Below are positions 8,663 through 18,842 of a stretch of 62,988 nt of DNA, piece after piece. The position numbers were made by a program, and so were the translations under genes. Under the pieces are notes generated by a model. The model worked only from the letters and a program-made list of their open reading frames with translations. It searched no databases and was not told where the DNA came from. How positions within the stretch are numbered: the stretch's first letter is position 1; each line of letters begins with the position of its first letter. Origin of the DNA: Mesorhizobium norvegicum. Its GTDB lineage: Bacteria; Pseudomonadota; Alphaproteobacteria; Rhizobiales; Rhizobiaceae. The stretch is taken from the NCBI RefSeq assembly GCF_004919685.1, contig NZ_SMYZ01000079.1, positions 1 to 62,988 of the forward strand, given 5' to 3'.

Positions 8663-9916
8663 TCAGAAGTTCGACGGCAGCAGCATGGCCCCATAGCCGG
8701 CCATCAAGGCGATAAAGGTTGCTGCAACCAGCGGCAACCAGAACCTGATCGGTCCGGCAAATACTGCCAGCGATACGCGGCCGATGGCGTTTGCTGCCAG
8801 CGCAGCGAGCACCGCCTGTCCCACGGTATCGACAGGGACTGCATGCTTGACCAGGCGCAACGCGCTGAGCACCGAGACATCGACATCAAACGTACCGGCC
8901 AGCATCGAACTTGCCAGCAGGCCCCGCCCGCCGAATTGAGTTGCCAGACCCGCACTCGCCGTAGCAACGAACGCAAAGAACAAGGCGAAGAGGAGTAAAG
9001 GGCCCAGTTCGAATGGATTGCGTGTGATCGTGCCGCCTTCGCCATCCCTCCCGTTGCGGGCCAACAACAATGCGCCGCATGCCGCAAAGACGAGCGCTGC
9101 GGCAATAGCGGGGATACCGACCGAAGCGACCACGCTTGGCTCGATGATCAGCACCACGGCGCAAACCCGCAGCACCGAAACCATCGCTGCCAGCGAAGCC
9201 GCGCCTGCGAGCGGCAGTGGATTGCTCGCGGATGAGCCATTGCGGGCCAGCGCCAAGGTGACTGCGGTGGAAGAGACGAGTGAACCTGCGAGCGAACTGA
9301 CAAGCAGACCACGCGTGTTCCCCAGGACACGGACAGCCACATAGCCGGCGAACGAGATCGATGCCATCAGCACCGTCAGGAACCAGACCTCCCACGGATT
9401 GAAACCGCCCCATGGGTCAATCGTCCGGTTAGGCAACAAGGGCAAGATGATCGCGGTCATCACCGCCAGGATCAACGCCGAACGAAGCTCAATCCAGGTC
9501 AGTCGCTTCAGGAGGCCGTGCAGGATCTCGCGACTGGCAAGAACAGCCGCCAGTGCTGCCCCTCCGGCGGAAGCGGCCCGATAATCGCCAGCGACAGCCA
9601 GCGCGCCAAGCGCGAAAACAGCAAGGCCTGCGATCACGCTCGTAACGCTGAAATCCTCATCATGGACCGCCTCGCGGGCCTTGTACCAAGCGAAGATTGC
9701 CGCAAAGGCGATGAACCCGCCGACCAGCACGGATACTGCGCCGAGTGCGTTGGCGAGTGCGGCGAGCACGCCGCCGAGCAAACCGGATATACCGAATGTC
9801 CGGATGCCGGCCGTTCGACTGCGATCAGGTGCATCCCGCTCCTGCCAGCCACGCTCCAAGCCGACGAGAAGACCTATTGCAAGGGCCAGTCCAAGCCGGG
9901 CGATGAGCGGATCCAT
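8663..9916 (-). CDS. MgtC/SapB family membrane protein with DUF4010
   Basis: A multi-spanning inner-membrane protein of 417 aa. The N-terminus carries the MgtC signature (LGLALAIGLLVGLERGW, then RTFGISGLLGG) over about four helices. The rest is the DUF4010 half with further helices (for example IELRSALILAVMTAIILPLLP and GLLVSSLAGSLVSSTAVT). The role of the fused family is unknown; classical MgtC modulates ATP synthase and survival at low Mg. The ATG at 9916 shares one base with the thioredoxin stop (TAATG), so translation is probably coupled. It is the last gene of the leftward P-type ATPase operon. Confidence 0.88.
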   Translation of the reverse strand: MDPLIARLGLALAIGLLVGLERGWQERDAPDRSRTAGIRTFGISGLLGGVLAALANALGAVSVLVGGFIAFAAIFAWYKAREAVHDEDFSVTSVIAGLAVFALGALAVAGDYRAASAGGAALAAVLASREILHGLLKRLTWIELRSALILAVMTAIILPLLPNRTIDPWGGFNPWEVWFLTVLMASISFAGYVAVRVLGNTRGLLVSSLAGSLVSSTAVTLALARNGSSASNPLPLAGAASLAAMVSVLRVCAVVLIIEPSVVASVGIPAIAAALVFAACGALLLARNGRDGEGGTITRNPFELGPLLLFALFFAFVATASAGLATQFGGRGLLASSMLAGTFDVDVSVLSALRLVKHAVPVDTVGQAVLAALAANAIGRVSLAVFAGPIRFWLPLVAATFIALMAGYGAMLLPSNF

Positions 9917-10371
9917 TAGACGGCGACCGTCGGCAGGCGGTCGCGAACCCACCTGACGATCTGCCCTGCCGTCATTGTGCCTGATGTGCGCGCGATTTCG
10001 CGCCCGCCATGAAAGAGGATCATGGTCGGGATGCTGCGAATGCCGAGCCTGGCCGCAACAGCCTGCTCATTCTCGGAATTGAGTTTGATCAGGCGGACAT
10101 GCGGCTCCATGTCACTTGCTGCTGCTTCATATGCCGGTGCCATCATCTTGCAGGGGCCGCACCATGGTGCCCAAATATCGACGACAACTGGAAGGCTGCT
10201 GCGCGCGATCTGACAATCGAAAACCCGGGTGTCGACGTCTTCCGGGTGACCCGAAAACAGTCGGTTCCCACACTTTCCGCATTTCGCCTCCATGGCATTG
10301 CGGCCCGGCGGCAGGCGGTTGACCCCACCACATTTGCCGCAAACCACCAAATTCTGCTGTGCCATGGCCAT
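9916..10371 (-). CDS. trxC: thioredoxin 2 (zinc-containing)
   Basis: A cytoplasmic dithiol reductant of 151 aa. An N-terminal zinc ribbon holds C11, C14, C31 and C34 (two CGKC pairs). The thioredoxin domain carries the active site WCGPC at 70-74, and the cis-proline is in IRSIPTMILF. TrxC proteins are generally linked to oxidative and other stress. It lies 22 bases downstream of the P-type ATPase and overlaps the MgtC-like gene. A second ATG two codons in is equally possible as start. Confidence 0.96.
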   Translation of the reverse strand: MAMAQQNLVVCGKCGGVNRLPPGRNAMEAKCGKCGNRLFSGHPEDVDTRVFDCQIARSSLPVVVDIWAPWCGPCKMMAPAYEAAASDMEPHVRLIKLNSENEQAVAARLGIRSIPTMILFHGGREIARTSGTMTAGQIVRWVRDRLPTVAV

Positions 10372-10393
10372 TTACCGATTTTGCTCTCAACCA

Positions 10394-12247
<1,854 letters not shown>

Positions 12248-12599
12248 GGATGCTCCTCCGATTTTGATTGATGCTCGTCGGAGTTTCGCCAGCGCTGACG
12301 GTCACCTCAAACTTCGCGCGACAGCTAAGTCGCAAAAATCGGAGGAGGCTTTGATCCAACACAATGAACGGGCAAGATCGACCGGTGATATGCCGCGAAC
12401 GGGAGACGCAGGGGTGACGATGGGAAATCTCGAATATGCGTTCGCCCCCAAATCGGTTGCAAGCGCATAGCCGCTCTTGTCTTCGACGCGATTTATCATG
12501 GGGAACCTCCGTCGCATTTGAAGGTTACGTCATTAGAGACAACCGCACCGGTCACTTCTGGCCGCTTCGCACTTGTCGAAGACAGATCGGCCAAAAGCG
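12248..12599. other. divergent promoter region of ATPase and nitroreductase operons
   Basis: No supported gene is seen. It contains the FixK-type site at 12351-12364 and has to serve both the leftward ATPase operon and the rightward nitroreductase operon. Confidence 0.5.
12351..12364. promoter_or_regulatory. FixK/FNR-type site
   Basis: TTGATCCAACACAA has a perfect left half-site and 9 of 10 consensus positions. It lies between the divergent P-type ATPase and nitroreductase operons. Confidence 0.55.
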
Positions 12600-13697
12600 A
12601 TGAACAGGCGGCAATATCTGGTCGGCGGAGGTGCCCTGATGGCCGCCGGCGCCGCAGCAACCTATTTTGGGCTCCGAAACATGGGGTCGATGGCGGAATA
12701 CAACGCCTCGGTGGCCGCGACGCGCTCAGCATTGAAGCAAGCGCCTGAGACGAGCGACTTGATCCGTTACGCGACACTTGCGGCGAACAGTCACAACACC
12801 CAACCGTGGCAGTTCAAGATCAGCGATGTCGGGATAGAAATCCTGCCCGACATGGCACGACAGATCGCGATCGTCGACCCGGACAATCACCATCTTTTCG
12901 CCAGTCTCGGTTGCGCGGCAGAAAATCTGGCTATCGCCAGCGGCGGGCGCGGAAAGCCTGGCGAACTCAGCTTCAGCTCGGCGAATGACGGCGCCGTGAT
13001 GTTCGCGTTCGGGGGTGGGGCGCCTGTCGAGCCGGCGCTGTTCGATGCGATCCCGAAGCGGCAATCAACACGTGGCGACTATGAGGGCAAAGCCGTCAGC
13101 AGCCGCGACTTGCAGACGCTTTACGCTGCAGCGGCCGTGCCGGGGGTCGATCTGGTTCTAATCACGGATCGGCCACAGATCGGCCGCCTGCGCGACCTGG
13201 TGGTCGCGGGCAACAATGCGCAGATCGCCGACGCCGCGTTCGTGCAGGAACTGAAGACCTGGCTGCGCTTCAGCCCCCGGCAGGCAATCGTGACCGGTGA
13301 CGGCCTCTTCAGCGCAACAAGCGGTAGTCCCGCCCTTCCGGCATGGCTTGGTCCGGTCATGTTCGATCTCGTTTTCAAAGCCAAGGCCGAGAACGAAAAA
13401 TATGCACGGCAGCTCGCCTCTTCGGCGGGCGTCGCCGTCTTCGTCGCCCAAAAGGAAGACCGTGAGCATTGGGTTCTGGCGGGCCGCGCCTGCCAGCGTT
13501 TCGCTTTGCAGGCCACCGCGCTCGGCCTCAAGCACGCTTTCATCAATCAGCCCGTCGAAGTCGCTGGCCTGCGGCCGGAACTGGCGACGCTTGTCGGCTT
13601 GCCCGAGCGACGTCCCGACCTCGTCATGCGCTTTGGCTACGGAGCCGCGCTCCCCTTCTCGGCGCGCCGGCCAACAGAAAGTGTAATCATATCTTGA
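12600..13697 (+). CDS. Acg-type nitroreductase family protein, Tat-like N-terminus
   Basis: The ATG at 12600 gives 365 aa beginning MNRRQYLVGGG followed by a hydrophobic stretch, which resembles a twin-arginine signal or membrane anchor; a TTG nine codons earlier would place the Arg pair further in. The conserved flavin-binding motif ANSHNTQPWQF spans about 62-72. The C-terminal half has GRACQRFALQATALGLKHAFINQP and LPERRPDLVMRFGYG, typical of the Acg subfamily. In mycobacteria Acg proteins belong to the hypoxia/dormancy regulon; the reaction here is unknown. A membrane-protein gene overlaps its stop, making a probable three-gene operon. Confidence 0.88.
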   Translation: MNRRQYLVGGGALMAAGAAATYFGLRNMGSMAEYNASVAATRSALKQAPETSDLIRYATLAANSHNTQPWQFKISDVGIEILPDMARQIAIVDPDNHHLFASLGCAAENLAIASGGRGKPGELSFSSANDGAVMFAFGGGAPVEPALFDAIPKRQSTRGDYEGKAVSSRDLQTLYAAAAVPGVDLVLITDRPQIGRLRDLVVAGNNAQIADAAFVQELKTWLRFSPRQAIVTGDGLFSATSGSPALPAWLGPVMFDLVFKAKAENEKYARQLASSAGVAVFVAQKEDREHWVLAGRACQRFALQATALGLKHAFINQPVEVAGLRPELATLVGLPERRPDLVMRFGYGAALPFSARRPTESVIIS

Positions 13698-14062
13698 ACG
13701 CTCCCGTTCAGAGCCCGCCCTCATCGGCGGCACGGCTCGTGACAATCAAGGCCATTCACACTGTCGTCTGGGCTTTTTTTGTCGCGTGCATCCTAGCAAT
13801 CTGGGTGTTCGCCTTGCGGGGTGACTATTTCTACGCGACGCTGTCGATCGGCGTCGTCCTGGTGGAGGTGCTCGTGCTGGTCCTGAACGGATGGCAGTGC
13901 CCCCTCACATCCGTTGCTGCTTGTTACACCGACGATCGCCGCGACAACTTCGATATCTATCTTCCAGAATGGCTTGCGCGTCGCAACAAGCTGATCTTCG
14001 GGACCCTCTATGTGGCCGGAATAGCGGCCACGCTGGCGAAGTGGAGCAATGCGTCAACATAG
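13694..14062 (+). CDS. small membrane protein, DUF2784-like
   Basis: A TTG at 13694 overlaps the nitroreductase stop (TTGA), suggesting coupled translation, and gives 122 aa. Three hydrophobic segments are seen: HTVVWAFFVACILAIWVF, a second rich in Leu and Val ending in NGWQCPLT, and a third, TLYVAGIAATLA. The arrangement of WxCPLT followed by a stretch ending in a YLP motif resembles the DUF2784 family, but this is not certain. The function is unknown. Its position between a nitroreductase and a DUF6544 gene suggests an envelope redox role. Confidence 0.7.
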   Translation: MNAPVQSPPSSAARLVTIKAIHTVVWAFFVACILAIWVFALRGDYFYATLSIGVVLVEVLVLVLNGWQCPLTSVAACYTDDRRDNFDIYLPEWLARRNKLIFGTLYVAGIAATLAKWSNAST

Positions 14063-14073
14063 AGGAAGGCCGC

Positions 14074-14790
14074 ATGATGGCTGAGGATGATCTTCTGATC
14101 AGGCAGCGGTTGCCAGCCGCTGTCTATGACCTCGCTCGCCGACTCGGCGCCAATCCCGAGATGCGCCGAACGACGGTCAAGCTCAAGCAAACAGGACGGA
14201 TGAAACAGCGGCTTGGAGCCACGTCCTGGATGTCATTTACCGCAACACAAACGATCGACACGTGCGAATGTGCCTTCGATTGGCGGGCACGGGTTGGTCC
14301 CTTCGGTATGATCTCGGTGCGCGATGCGTTGAAGGGCGGCCAGGGGCGGTTGGATGTCATGGCGCTCGGGGTCATCCCGGTCGCCCGCGCCGAGCGCTCG
14401 TCGGCGCTGATGCGCGGCGAGTTGATGCGATACCTTGCCGAACTTGCCTGGGCGCCCGACGCCATCCTGTTCAATGCCACGCTGCGCTGGCGTGAAGACG
14501 GTCCCCACGGGCTGGCCGTGAGCGCCGGCGTGGGAGAGACAGCGGCCGAAGTCACGCTCAGCCTCGACAACGAGGGGAGGATTGCCGGTGCCTTTGCGCC
14601 CGATAGACCGCGTTCGGCCACGGCACCCATCCTGCCAACTCCGTGGCGCGGCCGTTTCTCCGACTATCGTCGTCACGGCAATATGTGGCTTCCATTTGCC
14701 GGAGAGGTCGCCTGGGAAATCGACGGCAAGGAAACCGTCTACTGGCAGGGCCAGATCGAAGGTTGGGAGGCGTCCGACGATGGTGCCTGA
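14074..14790 (+). CDS. DUF6544 family protein, 238 aa
   Basis: The ATG at 14074 follows GAGGAAGG at good spacing; the frame is open further upstream but there it overlaps the previous gene. Conserved-looking parts are TVKLKQTGRMKQ, WMSFTATQ, the MRGELMRYLAELAWAPDAI segment, and PWRGRFSDYRRHGNMWLPF. These match what I know of DUF6544, a family of unknown function predicted to bind hydrophobic ligands. No signal peptide is seen. It is the last gene of the nitroreductase operon. Confidence 0.75.
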   Translation: MMAEDDLLIRQRLPAAVYDLARRLGANPEMRRTTVKLKQTGRMKQRLGATSWMSFTATQTIDTCECAFDWRARVGPFGMISVRDALKGGQGRLDVMALGVIPVARAERSSALMRGELMRYLAELAWAPDAILFNATLRWREDGPHGLAVSAGVGETAAEVTLSLDNEGRIAGAFAPDRPRSATAPILPTPWRGRFSDYRRHGNMWLPFAGEVAWEIDGKETVYWQGQIEGWEASDDGA

Positions 14791-14867
14791 TCTGCGCGAT
14801 TTTCGCACTGCCGCGCCGGCCCGGCCGCGCTCTTCGACGGTGTCGATGTATGAGGCCCCGAAACAGC

Positions 14868-15315
14868 CTACTCACTTGCTTCCCGGCCGGACACCTGCTC
14901 GGCAAGGATCCGGAAGAATATGTGTGGCGTGCTATCTGACACCGGAGGCATAACCGGTTTGAGGGCGCCGGGCTCCCACCAGTCAGTGTGCTTGCTCAGC
15001 ATCGTCCATGCATGGTCGCGCTCGAGCTTGTGGCCTATCCGGTCAGGCAGTTCCTCATAGCGGCCATCGACAACCACGCTTTTCCAGTTCCGCCCTTCGC
15101 CGCGTTCGTCGACTTGAACGGACACCAGTGGGTTGGCGCGCATCCAGTCGATCTTCTTGCCCGGCATGGAAAACGCGTAGAGATGATTGTCGGCGTACGC
15201 ATAGTGCACCCGGCACGACGTAAGGCTGGCCGTCTTTCGCGCATGCCAGGCGGCCCACGCGATTGGCTAGCAGCACATTCGTACATTCCAGGGCAGCAAG
15301 CGTGCGGATCAGCAT
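14868..15315 (-). pseudogene. pyridoxamine-5'-phosphate-oxidase-like flavin protein, frameshifted
   Basis: The first frame from 15315 reads LAALECTNVLLANRVGRLACAKDGQPYVVP. The second, from about 15209, continues HYAYADNHLYAFSMPGKKIDWMRANP and VSVQVDERG, the standard split-barrel FMN-binding family. The frames meet at a CCC run (15209-15211 on the plus strand) that carries one base too many. Corrected, the protein would be about 148 aa. A miscalled homopolymer is a real alternative to gene decay. Confidence 0.8.
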
Positions 15316-15494
15316 CGATCGGATTTCCTGTTTTTCTCGGTATCCTGGTCGGCGTTCGCAGGCCGTGTTTGGATCATGGCTCGCGGGCTTACCGTATCAC
15401 GTTTCCACCGTTGCCACGTTCATCGCGTCCGGCTTCAGCAGTGCGGCTCGCGCTGCCGAGGACCGCATCTGAGCGCTTAAAAGGACGGTCGACT

Positions 15495-15508
15495 TTGATC
15501 CACATCAA
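15495..15508. promoter_or_regulatory. perfect FixK/FNR-type site
   Basis: TTGATCCACATCAA matches TTGAT-N4-ATCAA at every position. It lies 84 bases before the cytochrome c start, a distance that allows class II activation with a roughly 40-base leader. Confidence 0.8.
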
Positions 15509-15592
15509 CATGGCTTTGGCTTGCGTGTGTTTGTCTGAAGCCGATGCGCTCTGAATCGTGGCCATTGACGGCCAGGCGGATAGGTATTCTGA

Positions 15593-15943
15593 ATGAAGTT
15601 GAAATTCGTGATCTGGCATTCGGCGTACTACACGCGTGCGACGGTCCTTGTTGCCGCGCTCGGCCTCTCTTCCGTCTTGGCGAGCGCTGATCCCATATCG
15701 CATGGAAAGGCGCTGGTTGAAGCCAATTGCGCGCGATGTCATGCGATTGGAAGCACAGACAAAAGTAGCCATCCTGATGCTCCTGCTTTTCGCACGCTTT
15801 CGCAGCGTTATCCGCTCACCGATCTTGAGGAGGCGTTCGCCGAGGGCATATCGACCGGGCATCCGGACATGCCCGAGTGGGTTGCAACTCCCGTTCAGAT
15901 CGAAGCGATCATCGCCTATATTGGCAGCTTGCCGCGACCATGA
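15593..15943 (+). CDS. periplasmic cytochrome c, 116 aa
   Basis: A small electron carrier with one covalently bound haem. The signal peptide ends near residue 32 (VLASADP). The haem motif CARCH is at 46-50, and the likely distal ligand is Met93 in HPDMPEW. The C-terminal helix contains IEAIIAYIGSL, as in class I cytochromes c. It stands alone on the plus strand with a perfect FixK-type site upstream, so expression at low oxygen is expected. Its partner is unknown; it could feed a high-affinity oxidase or a reductase encoded elsewhere. Confidence 0.93.
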   Translation: MKLKFVIWHSAYYTRATVLVAALGLSSVLASADPISHGKALVEANCARCHAIGSTDKSSHPDAPAFRTLSQRYPLTDLEEAFAEGISTGHPDMPEWVATPVQIEAIIAYIGSLPRP

Positions 15944-16008
15944 CCGGCGCCACGCAAGACATGACCGGCGCCACGCAAAAAAGCGAGCCCAGTTTGGCTT
16001 GAATGCCG

Positions 16009-16260
16009 CTAGCGGCGTCCCGGCGTGTCCAACGTCGCCAGGATCGCCCCGGGTTCGATAATAGTATTGGCAGCCGCGACAATCGTCGCGCGTCCGTTTG
16101 CTGGCGCGACGATCTCGTGCAGCGCATCTTCAATTCGAACTTCCGCGATCCGCTCGCCGACCTTGATTGTGGCGCCGCTAGCGATGAACCATCGCTCTAC
16201 AATGCCTTCAGGCAACATGCTGGATGCCCAGAGTGCTTCATCGACCTTGATGTTTTGCAT
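16009..16260 (-). CDS. lipoyl/biotinyl-domain-like protein lacking the attachment lysine
   Basis: An 83-aa single-domain protein. The pattern GERIAEV..., EIVAPANG, ..IIEPGAILATLD is that of a biotinyl/lipoyl swinging domain, with the two half-barrels in the usual order. The hairpin that normally holds the modified Lys (as in ETDKA) here reads IEDALHE, with Asp45 at the Lys position, so covalent cofactor attachment is not expected. No biotin- or lipoate-dependent enzyme lies nearby. A perfect FixK-type site lies about 50 bases upstream. It may be a structural or binding relative of the family; its role is unknown. Confidence 0.82.
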   Translation of the reverse strand: MQNIKVDEALWASSMLPEGIVERWFIASGATIKVGERIAEVRIEDALHEIVAPANGRATIVAAANTIIEPGAILATLDTPGRR

Positions 16261-16310
16261 GGTGTTTCTCCCTTGAAGCGGGAACCATAGTGCACTCGCT
16301 GGGGAGAAAA

Positions 16311-16324
16311 TTGATCACGATCAA
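16311..16324. promoter_or_regulatory. perfect FixK/FNR-type site
   Basis: TTGATCACGATCAA is fully consensus. It lies 51 bases before the leftward lipoyl-like gene and could also contribute to the rightward universal stress protein gene. Confidence 0.8.
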
Positions 16325-16393
16325 GGAGCCGGTTCGATGTTCGCAGGCCCTCGCGCGCCGTCCGATCGATGTCGCACTGCGCAATTTCGGAAA

Positions 16394-16407
16394 GTGATTC
16401 AAATCAA
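16394..16407. promoter_or_regulatory. FixK/FNR-type site
   Basis: GTGATTCAAATCAA matches 9 of 10 consensus positions, 120 bases before the universal stress protein start. Confidence 0.6.
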
Positions 16408-16454
16408 GGCACGATCTTGCCACGGTGGATCGGCAAGTTGAGAAAGCGCATCCT

Positions 16455-16468
16455 TTGACCCGCATCAA
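16455..16468. promoter_or_regulatory. FixK/FNR-type site
   Basis: TTGACCCGCATCAA matches 9 of 10 positions. It lies 59 bases before the universal stress protein start and 61 bases after the previous site, giving tandem sites on one promoter. Confidence 0.6.
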
Positions 16469-16526
16469 GGCGCCGGGCGCTGGCGAATGCAATCATCACG
16501 CATTCCATCAGCGAAAGGCGCCCGCA

Positions 16527-17339
16527 ATGTCCTACAAGTCAATCATCGTGAACCTCGCCATCGATGCGCCTCCCGCTCCCATTGTAAAGGTGGGGATCGA
16601 GCTTGCGGAACGATTTGGTGCCCATCTTATCGGCTTGGCGGCAGCGGATGTCCCGCCTCTGGTCGCGACGGGCGACGGCATGGTCTACGAAGGCGAGGTC
16701 ATGCAGATGCAGCGAACGGAAATCGAAAAGCGGCTTGCCGAATTGCGTGCCGAATTCGAGAGGCTGGTTCCTGCTTCGATCACAAGCGAATGGGGGCAGG
16801 CCGTCTGCAGCCCGACACGGTTCCTCAGCGCTTCCGCCAGAGCGGCCGATCTCGTCGTTGTCGGCAGCGAGAAAGGAGAAAATGTCTTTCGCGCCGTGGA
16901 TATCGGCAGCCTCGCACTCGGCGCGGGCCGTCCGGTCCTGGTCACCGCAGGCAACGCCGAACATATCCTTGCAAAAACTGTTCTGGTTGCCTGGAAGGAC
17001 ACCAGGGAGGCGCGACGGGCGGTGGCAGATGCGCTGCCCTTTTTGGCCAAGGCGAACGAAGTTGTCGTCGCCACGATAGACACCAACCGCGACGAAAGCA
17101 TTCGTGACAGCCTCGACGATATCGCCGTCTTTCTTGAACACCATGGCATCAAGGCGCGAACCGAACTGATCGCCGGCGAGGCTGATGGCGAGCGGTTGCT
17201 GACATTCGCACGCTCGATCCATGCGGATCTGATCGTCTCGGGCGCCTATGGCCATTGCCGCTTGCGGGAATGGGCGTTTGGCGGCGTCACCCGAACGCTG
17301 ATGGAAGAGAGCAGCATCAACCGCTTCATGTCGTATTGA
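16527..17339 (+). CDS. tandem-domain universal stress protein
   Basis: A cytoplasmic protein of 270 aa with two UspA domains, residues about 1-145 and 146-270. The second domain ends with GAYGHCRLREWAFGGVT, close to the ATP-binding pattern GxxG-9x-G; the first domain ends with VVGSEKGENVFRAVDIGSLAL and has a weaker motif. The ATG at 16527 starts MSYKSIIVNLAID, the usual first strand. Tandem USPs are typical members of hypoxia/dormancy regulons. Two FixK-type sites at 16394 and 16455, plus a perfect one at 16311, precede it. Confidence 0.93.
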   Translation: MSYKSIIVNLAIDAPPAPIVKVGIELAERFGAHLIGLAAADVPPLVATGDGMVYEGEVMQMQRTEIEKRLAELRAEFERLVPASITSEWGQAVCSPTRFLSASARAADLVVVGSEKGENVFRAVDIGSLALGAGRPVLVTAGNAEHILAKTVLVAWKDTREARRAVADALPFLAKANEVVVATIDTNRDESIRDSLDDIAVFLEHHGIKARTELIAGEADGERLLTFARSIHADLIVSGAYGHCRLREWAFGGVTRTLMEESSINRFMSY

Positions 17340-17402
17340 CCGTCGGTCGCATCGGGAATTTCAAGTCCGAGGCTGGAATGATCGCCCCGCGCGGGGCGCC
17401 GA

Positions 17403-17416
17403 TTGACCGAGATCAA
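17403..17416. promoter_or_regulatory. FixK/FNR-type site
   Basis: TTGACCGAGATCAA matches 9 of 10 positions, 55 bases before the DUF6455-like gene. Confidence 0.6.
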
Positions 17417-17470
17417 CGCCACCGGCCGCCAACAATGGCAATGATGGCCAATAGGCAGGAGTGATCAATT

Positions 17471-17740
17471 ATGAGCTTTCTCGACTACCTGATTTCAGTT
17501 GATGCCCGGACCGCCTTAATGGGTCGCATGATGCAGAAGCTCGGCGTCGACAGACAATTGAAATCGGTGGCAGGTCATGCGGCCGTCACCAATCGGGCGG
17601 TGGACCGATGCCGCTCTTGTGGGCATCAGGACGAATGCTCGACCTGGCTCGACGAACACCAGCAAGCCGATGATCCGCCGGACTATTGCCGCAACCGCGA
17701 CCTTATCGCACGACTGCAGCGTGTTGACGGCCATCGGTAG
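17471..17740 (+). CDS. DUF6455-like small cysteine protein, 89 aa
   Basis: The ATG at 17471 follows a GGCAGGAG ribosome site. The N-terminal half is helical (ARTALMGRMMQKLGVD); the C-terminal half has four cysteines (C47, C50, C56, C73) in CRSCGHQDECSTWLDEH and DYCRNRDLI, a pattern I associate with DUF6455. Metal or cluster binding is plausible but unproven. It stands alone behind a FixK-type site, between the universal stress and CBS-BON genes, so a low-oxygen role is inferred from context. Confidence 0.75.
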   Translation: MSFLDYLISVDARTALMGRMMQKLGVDRQLKSVAGHAAVTNRAVDRCRSCGHQDECSTWLDEHQQADDPPDYCRNRDLIARLQRVDGHR

Positions 17741-18012
17741 CGCTCAGGCTGAATCGCTGACCTCACTCAATCTTCGGAAACGGACGGCACGTCTTGCTGC
17801 GTGGCGCCGCGATTTGCCGGTGGGCGGGTGTCAACCTGGCGCTGGTTCATCTGCGAAGGGCACAGGTGAAGATTGAGGTAACGCCGGCGCGTTGCCATCG
17901 CCCGAATGGCAAGCGTCAAACGCGGACACTTTCGTTTGGGCACGGTCGCCCTCCGGCACGGTTTTCGCGAGTGATGCCGACATTCTCGACAACTCGCCTG
18001 GTCGTCTCCCCG

Positions 18013-18711
18013 CTATGAAACAAGGATGACGGACACGGGATCGGCGCAGAAGAGACCATCTTCGACCGCTCTGACGCCGGCGACGTTTTCGGCCGCAACA
18101 ATGGCCGCCTGGCGCTCGCGTTCGTCGAAGATGGCGCCGCTCAATTTCACCACGCCATTGTTCACCCTCACGTTGATCAAGTCCTTGCCGGCCCATTTCT
18201 GCGTCGCTAGCTCGGTCATGATGTTCTGGCGGATCTGTTCGTCATCGATGGCTACAGGGACCGCATCAGGAAGGACGCCGAGCAACGCCTGCAGGAGATC
18301 AGAGCGGGTGATGATGCCGACGACTTTCCCAGCGTCGACGACCGGAATGCGTTTGACATGGTGACGCGTCATGAGCTCGACGACCTCGGCGAGCGATGCG
18401 GTGGGGGATGCCGTGACGACATCTTGCGACATCACCTCCTCGATCCGTCGCCCGTTGGCGTGGACATATTCATCGGCGGCCTTTCCGGGGCTGACGAGAA
18501 ACTCCAGCCAGCGCGAGCGCTTGCGCTGCGTGCCCAGTTCCCCGCGACGCAGGAAATCGCCCTCGCTGACGATCCCGACCAGGGTGCCGTCGCCGCGAAT
18601 GACGGGAAAGCCGCTGATCTTTTTGAAGAGCATCAACCCGGCCGCCTCGGCGATCGATGCGGACGGGTCTATGCCGACGACTGGCTTGCTCATTATGGCT
18701 TCGGCTTGCAT
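18013..18711 (-). CDS. CBS-CBS-BON domain protein
   Basis: The ATG at 18711 gives 232 aa. Two CBS repeats form a Bateman module at residues about 6-65 (IMSKPVVGIDPSASIAEA, FPVIRGDGTLVGIVSEGDFLR) and 90-150 (VMSQDVVTASPTASLAEV, IPVVDAGKVVGIITRSDLL). A BON domain follows at about 160-225 (INVRVNNGVVKLSGAIFDERER). CBS pairs usually bind adenosyl nucleotides, and BON domains bind membranes or other partners. A FixK-type site lies 61 bases upstream. The frame is open further upstream but there it overlaps the DUF2231 gene region. Confidence 0.92.
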   Translation of the reverse strand: MQAEAIMSKPVVGIDPSASIAEAAGLMLFKKISGFPVIRGDGTLVGIVSEGDFLRRGELGTQRKRSRWLEFLVSPGKAADEYVHANGRRIEEVMSQDVVTASPTASLAEVVELMTRHHVKRIPVVDAGKVVGIITRSDLLQALLGVLPDAVPVAIDDEQIRQNIMTELATQKWAGKDLINVRVNNGVVKLSGAIFDERERQAAIVAAENVAGVRAVEDGLFCADPVSVILVS

Positions 18712-18771
18712 GTTCGCTCTCCGGAGTTTTCCAAACCTCCGGCTTCTTAGAATTCCGATGCATGAAGCGCC

Positions 18772-18785
18772 TTGATCTGAATCAT
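18772..18785. promoter_or_regulatory. FixK/FNR-type site
   Basis: TTGATCTGAATCAT matches 9 of 10 positions, 61 bases upstream of the CBS-BON start on the minus strand. Confidence 0.6.
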
Positions 18786-18842
18786 TTTGCCATCGAGGCA
18801 AATGGTCCAAATGTGGGGTCGCGAATGACGGGCGCCTGCCGG

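Noticed and set aside
12263..12277. TTGATTGATGCTCG near the ATPase start as a FixK-type site
   Set aside because: Only one half-site matches; the better site is at 12351.
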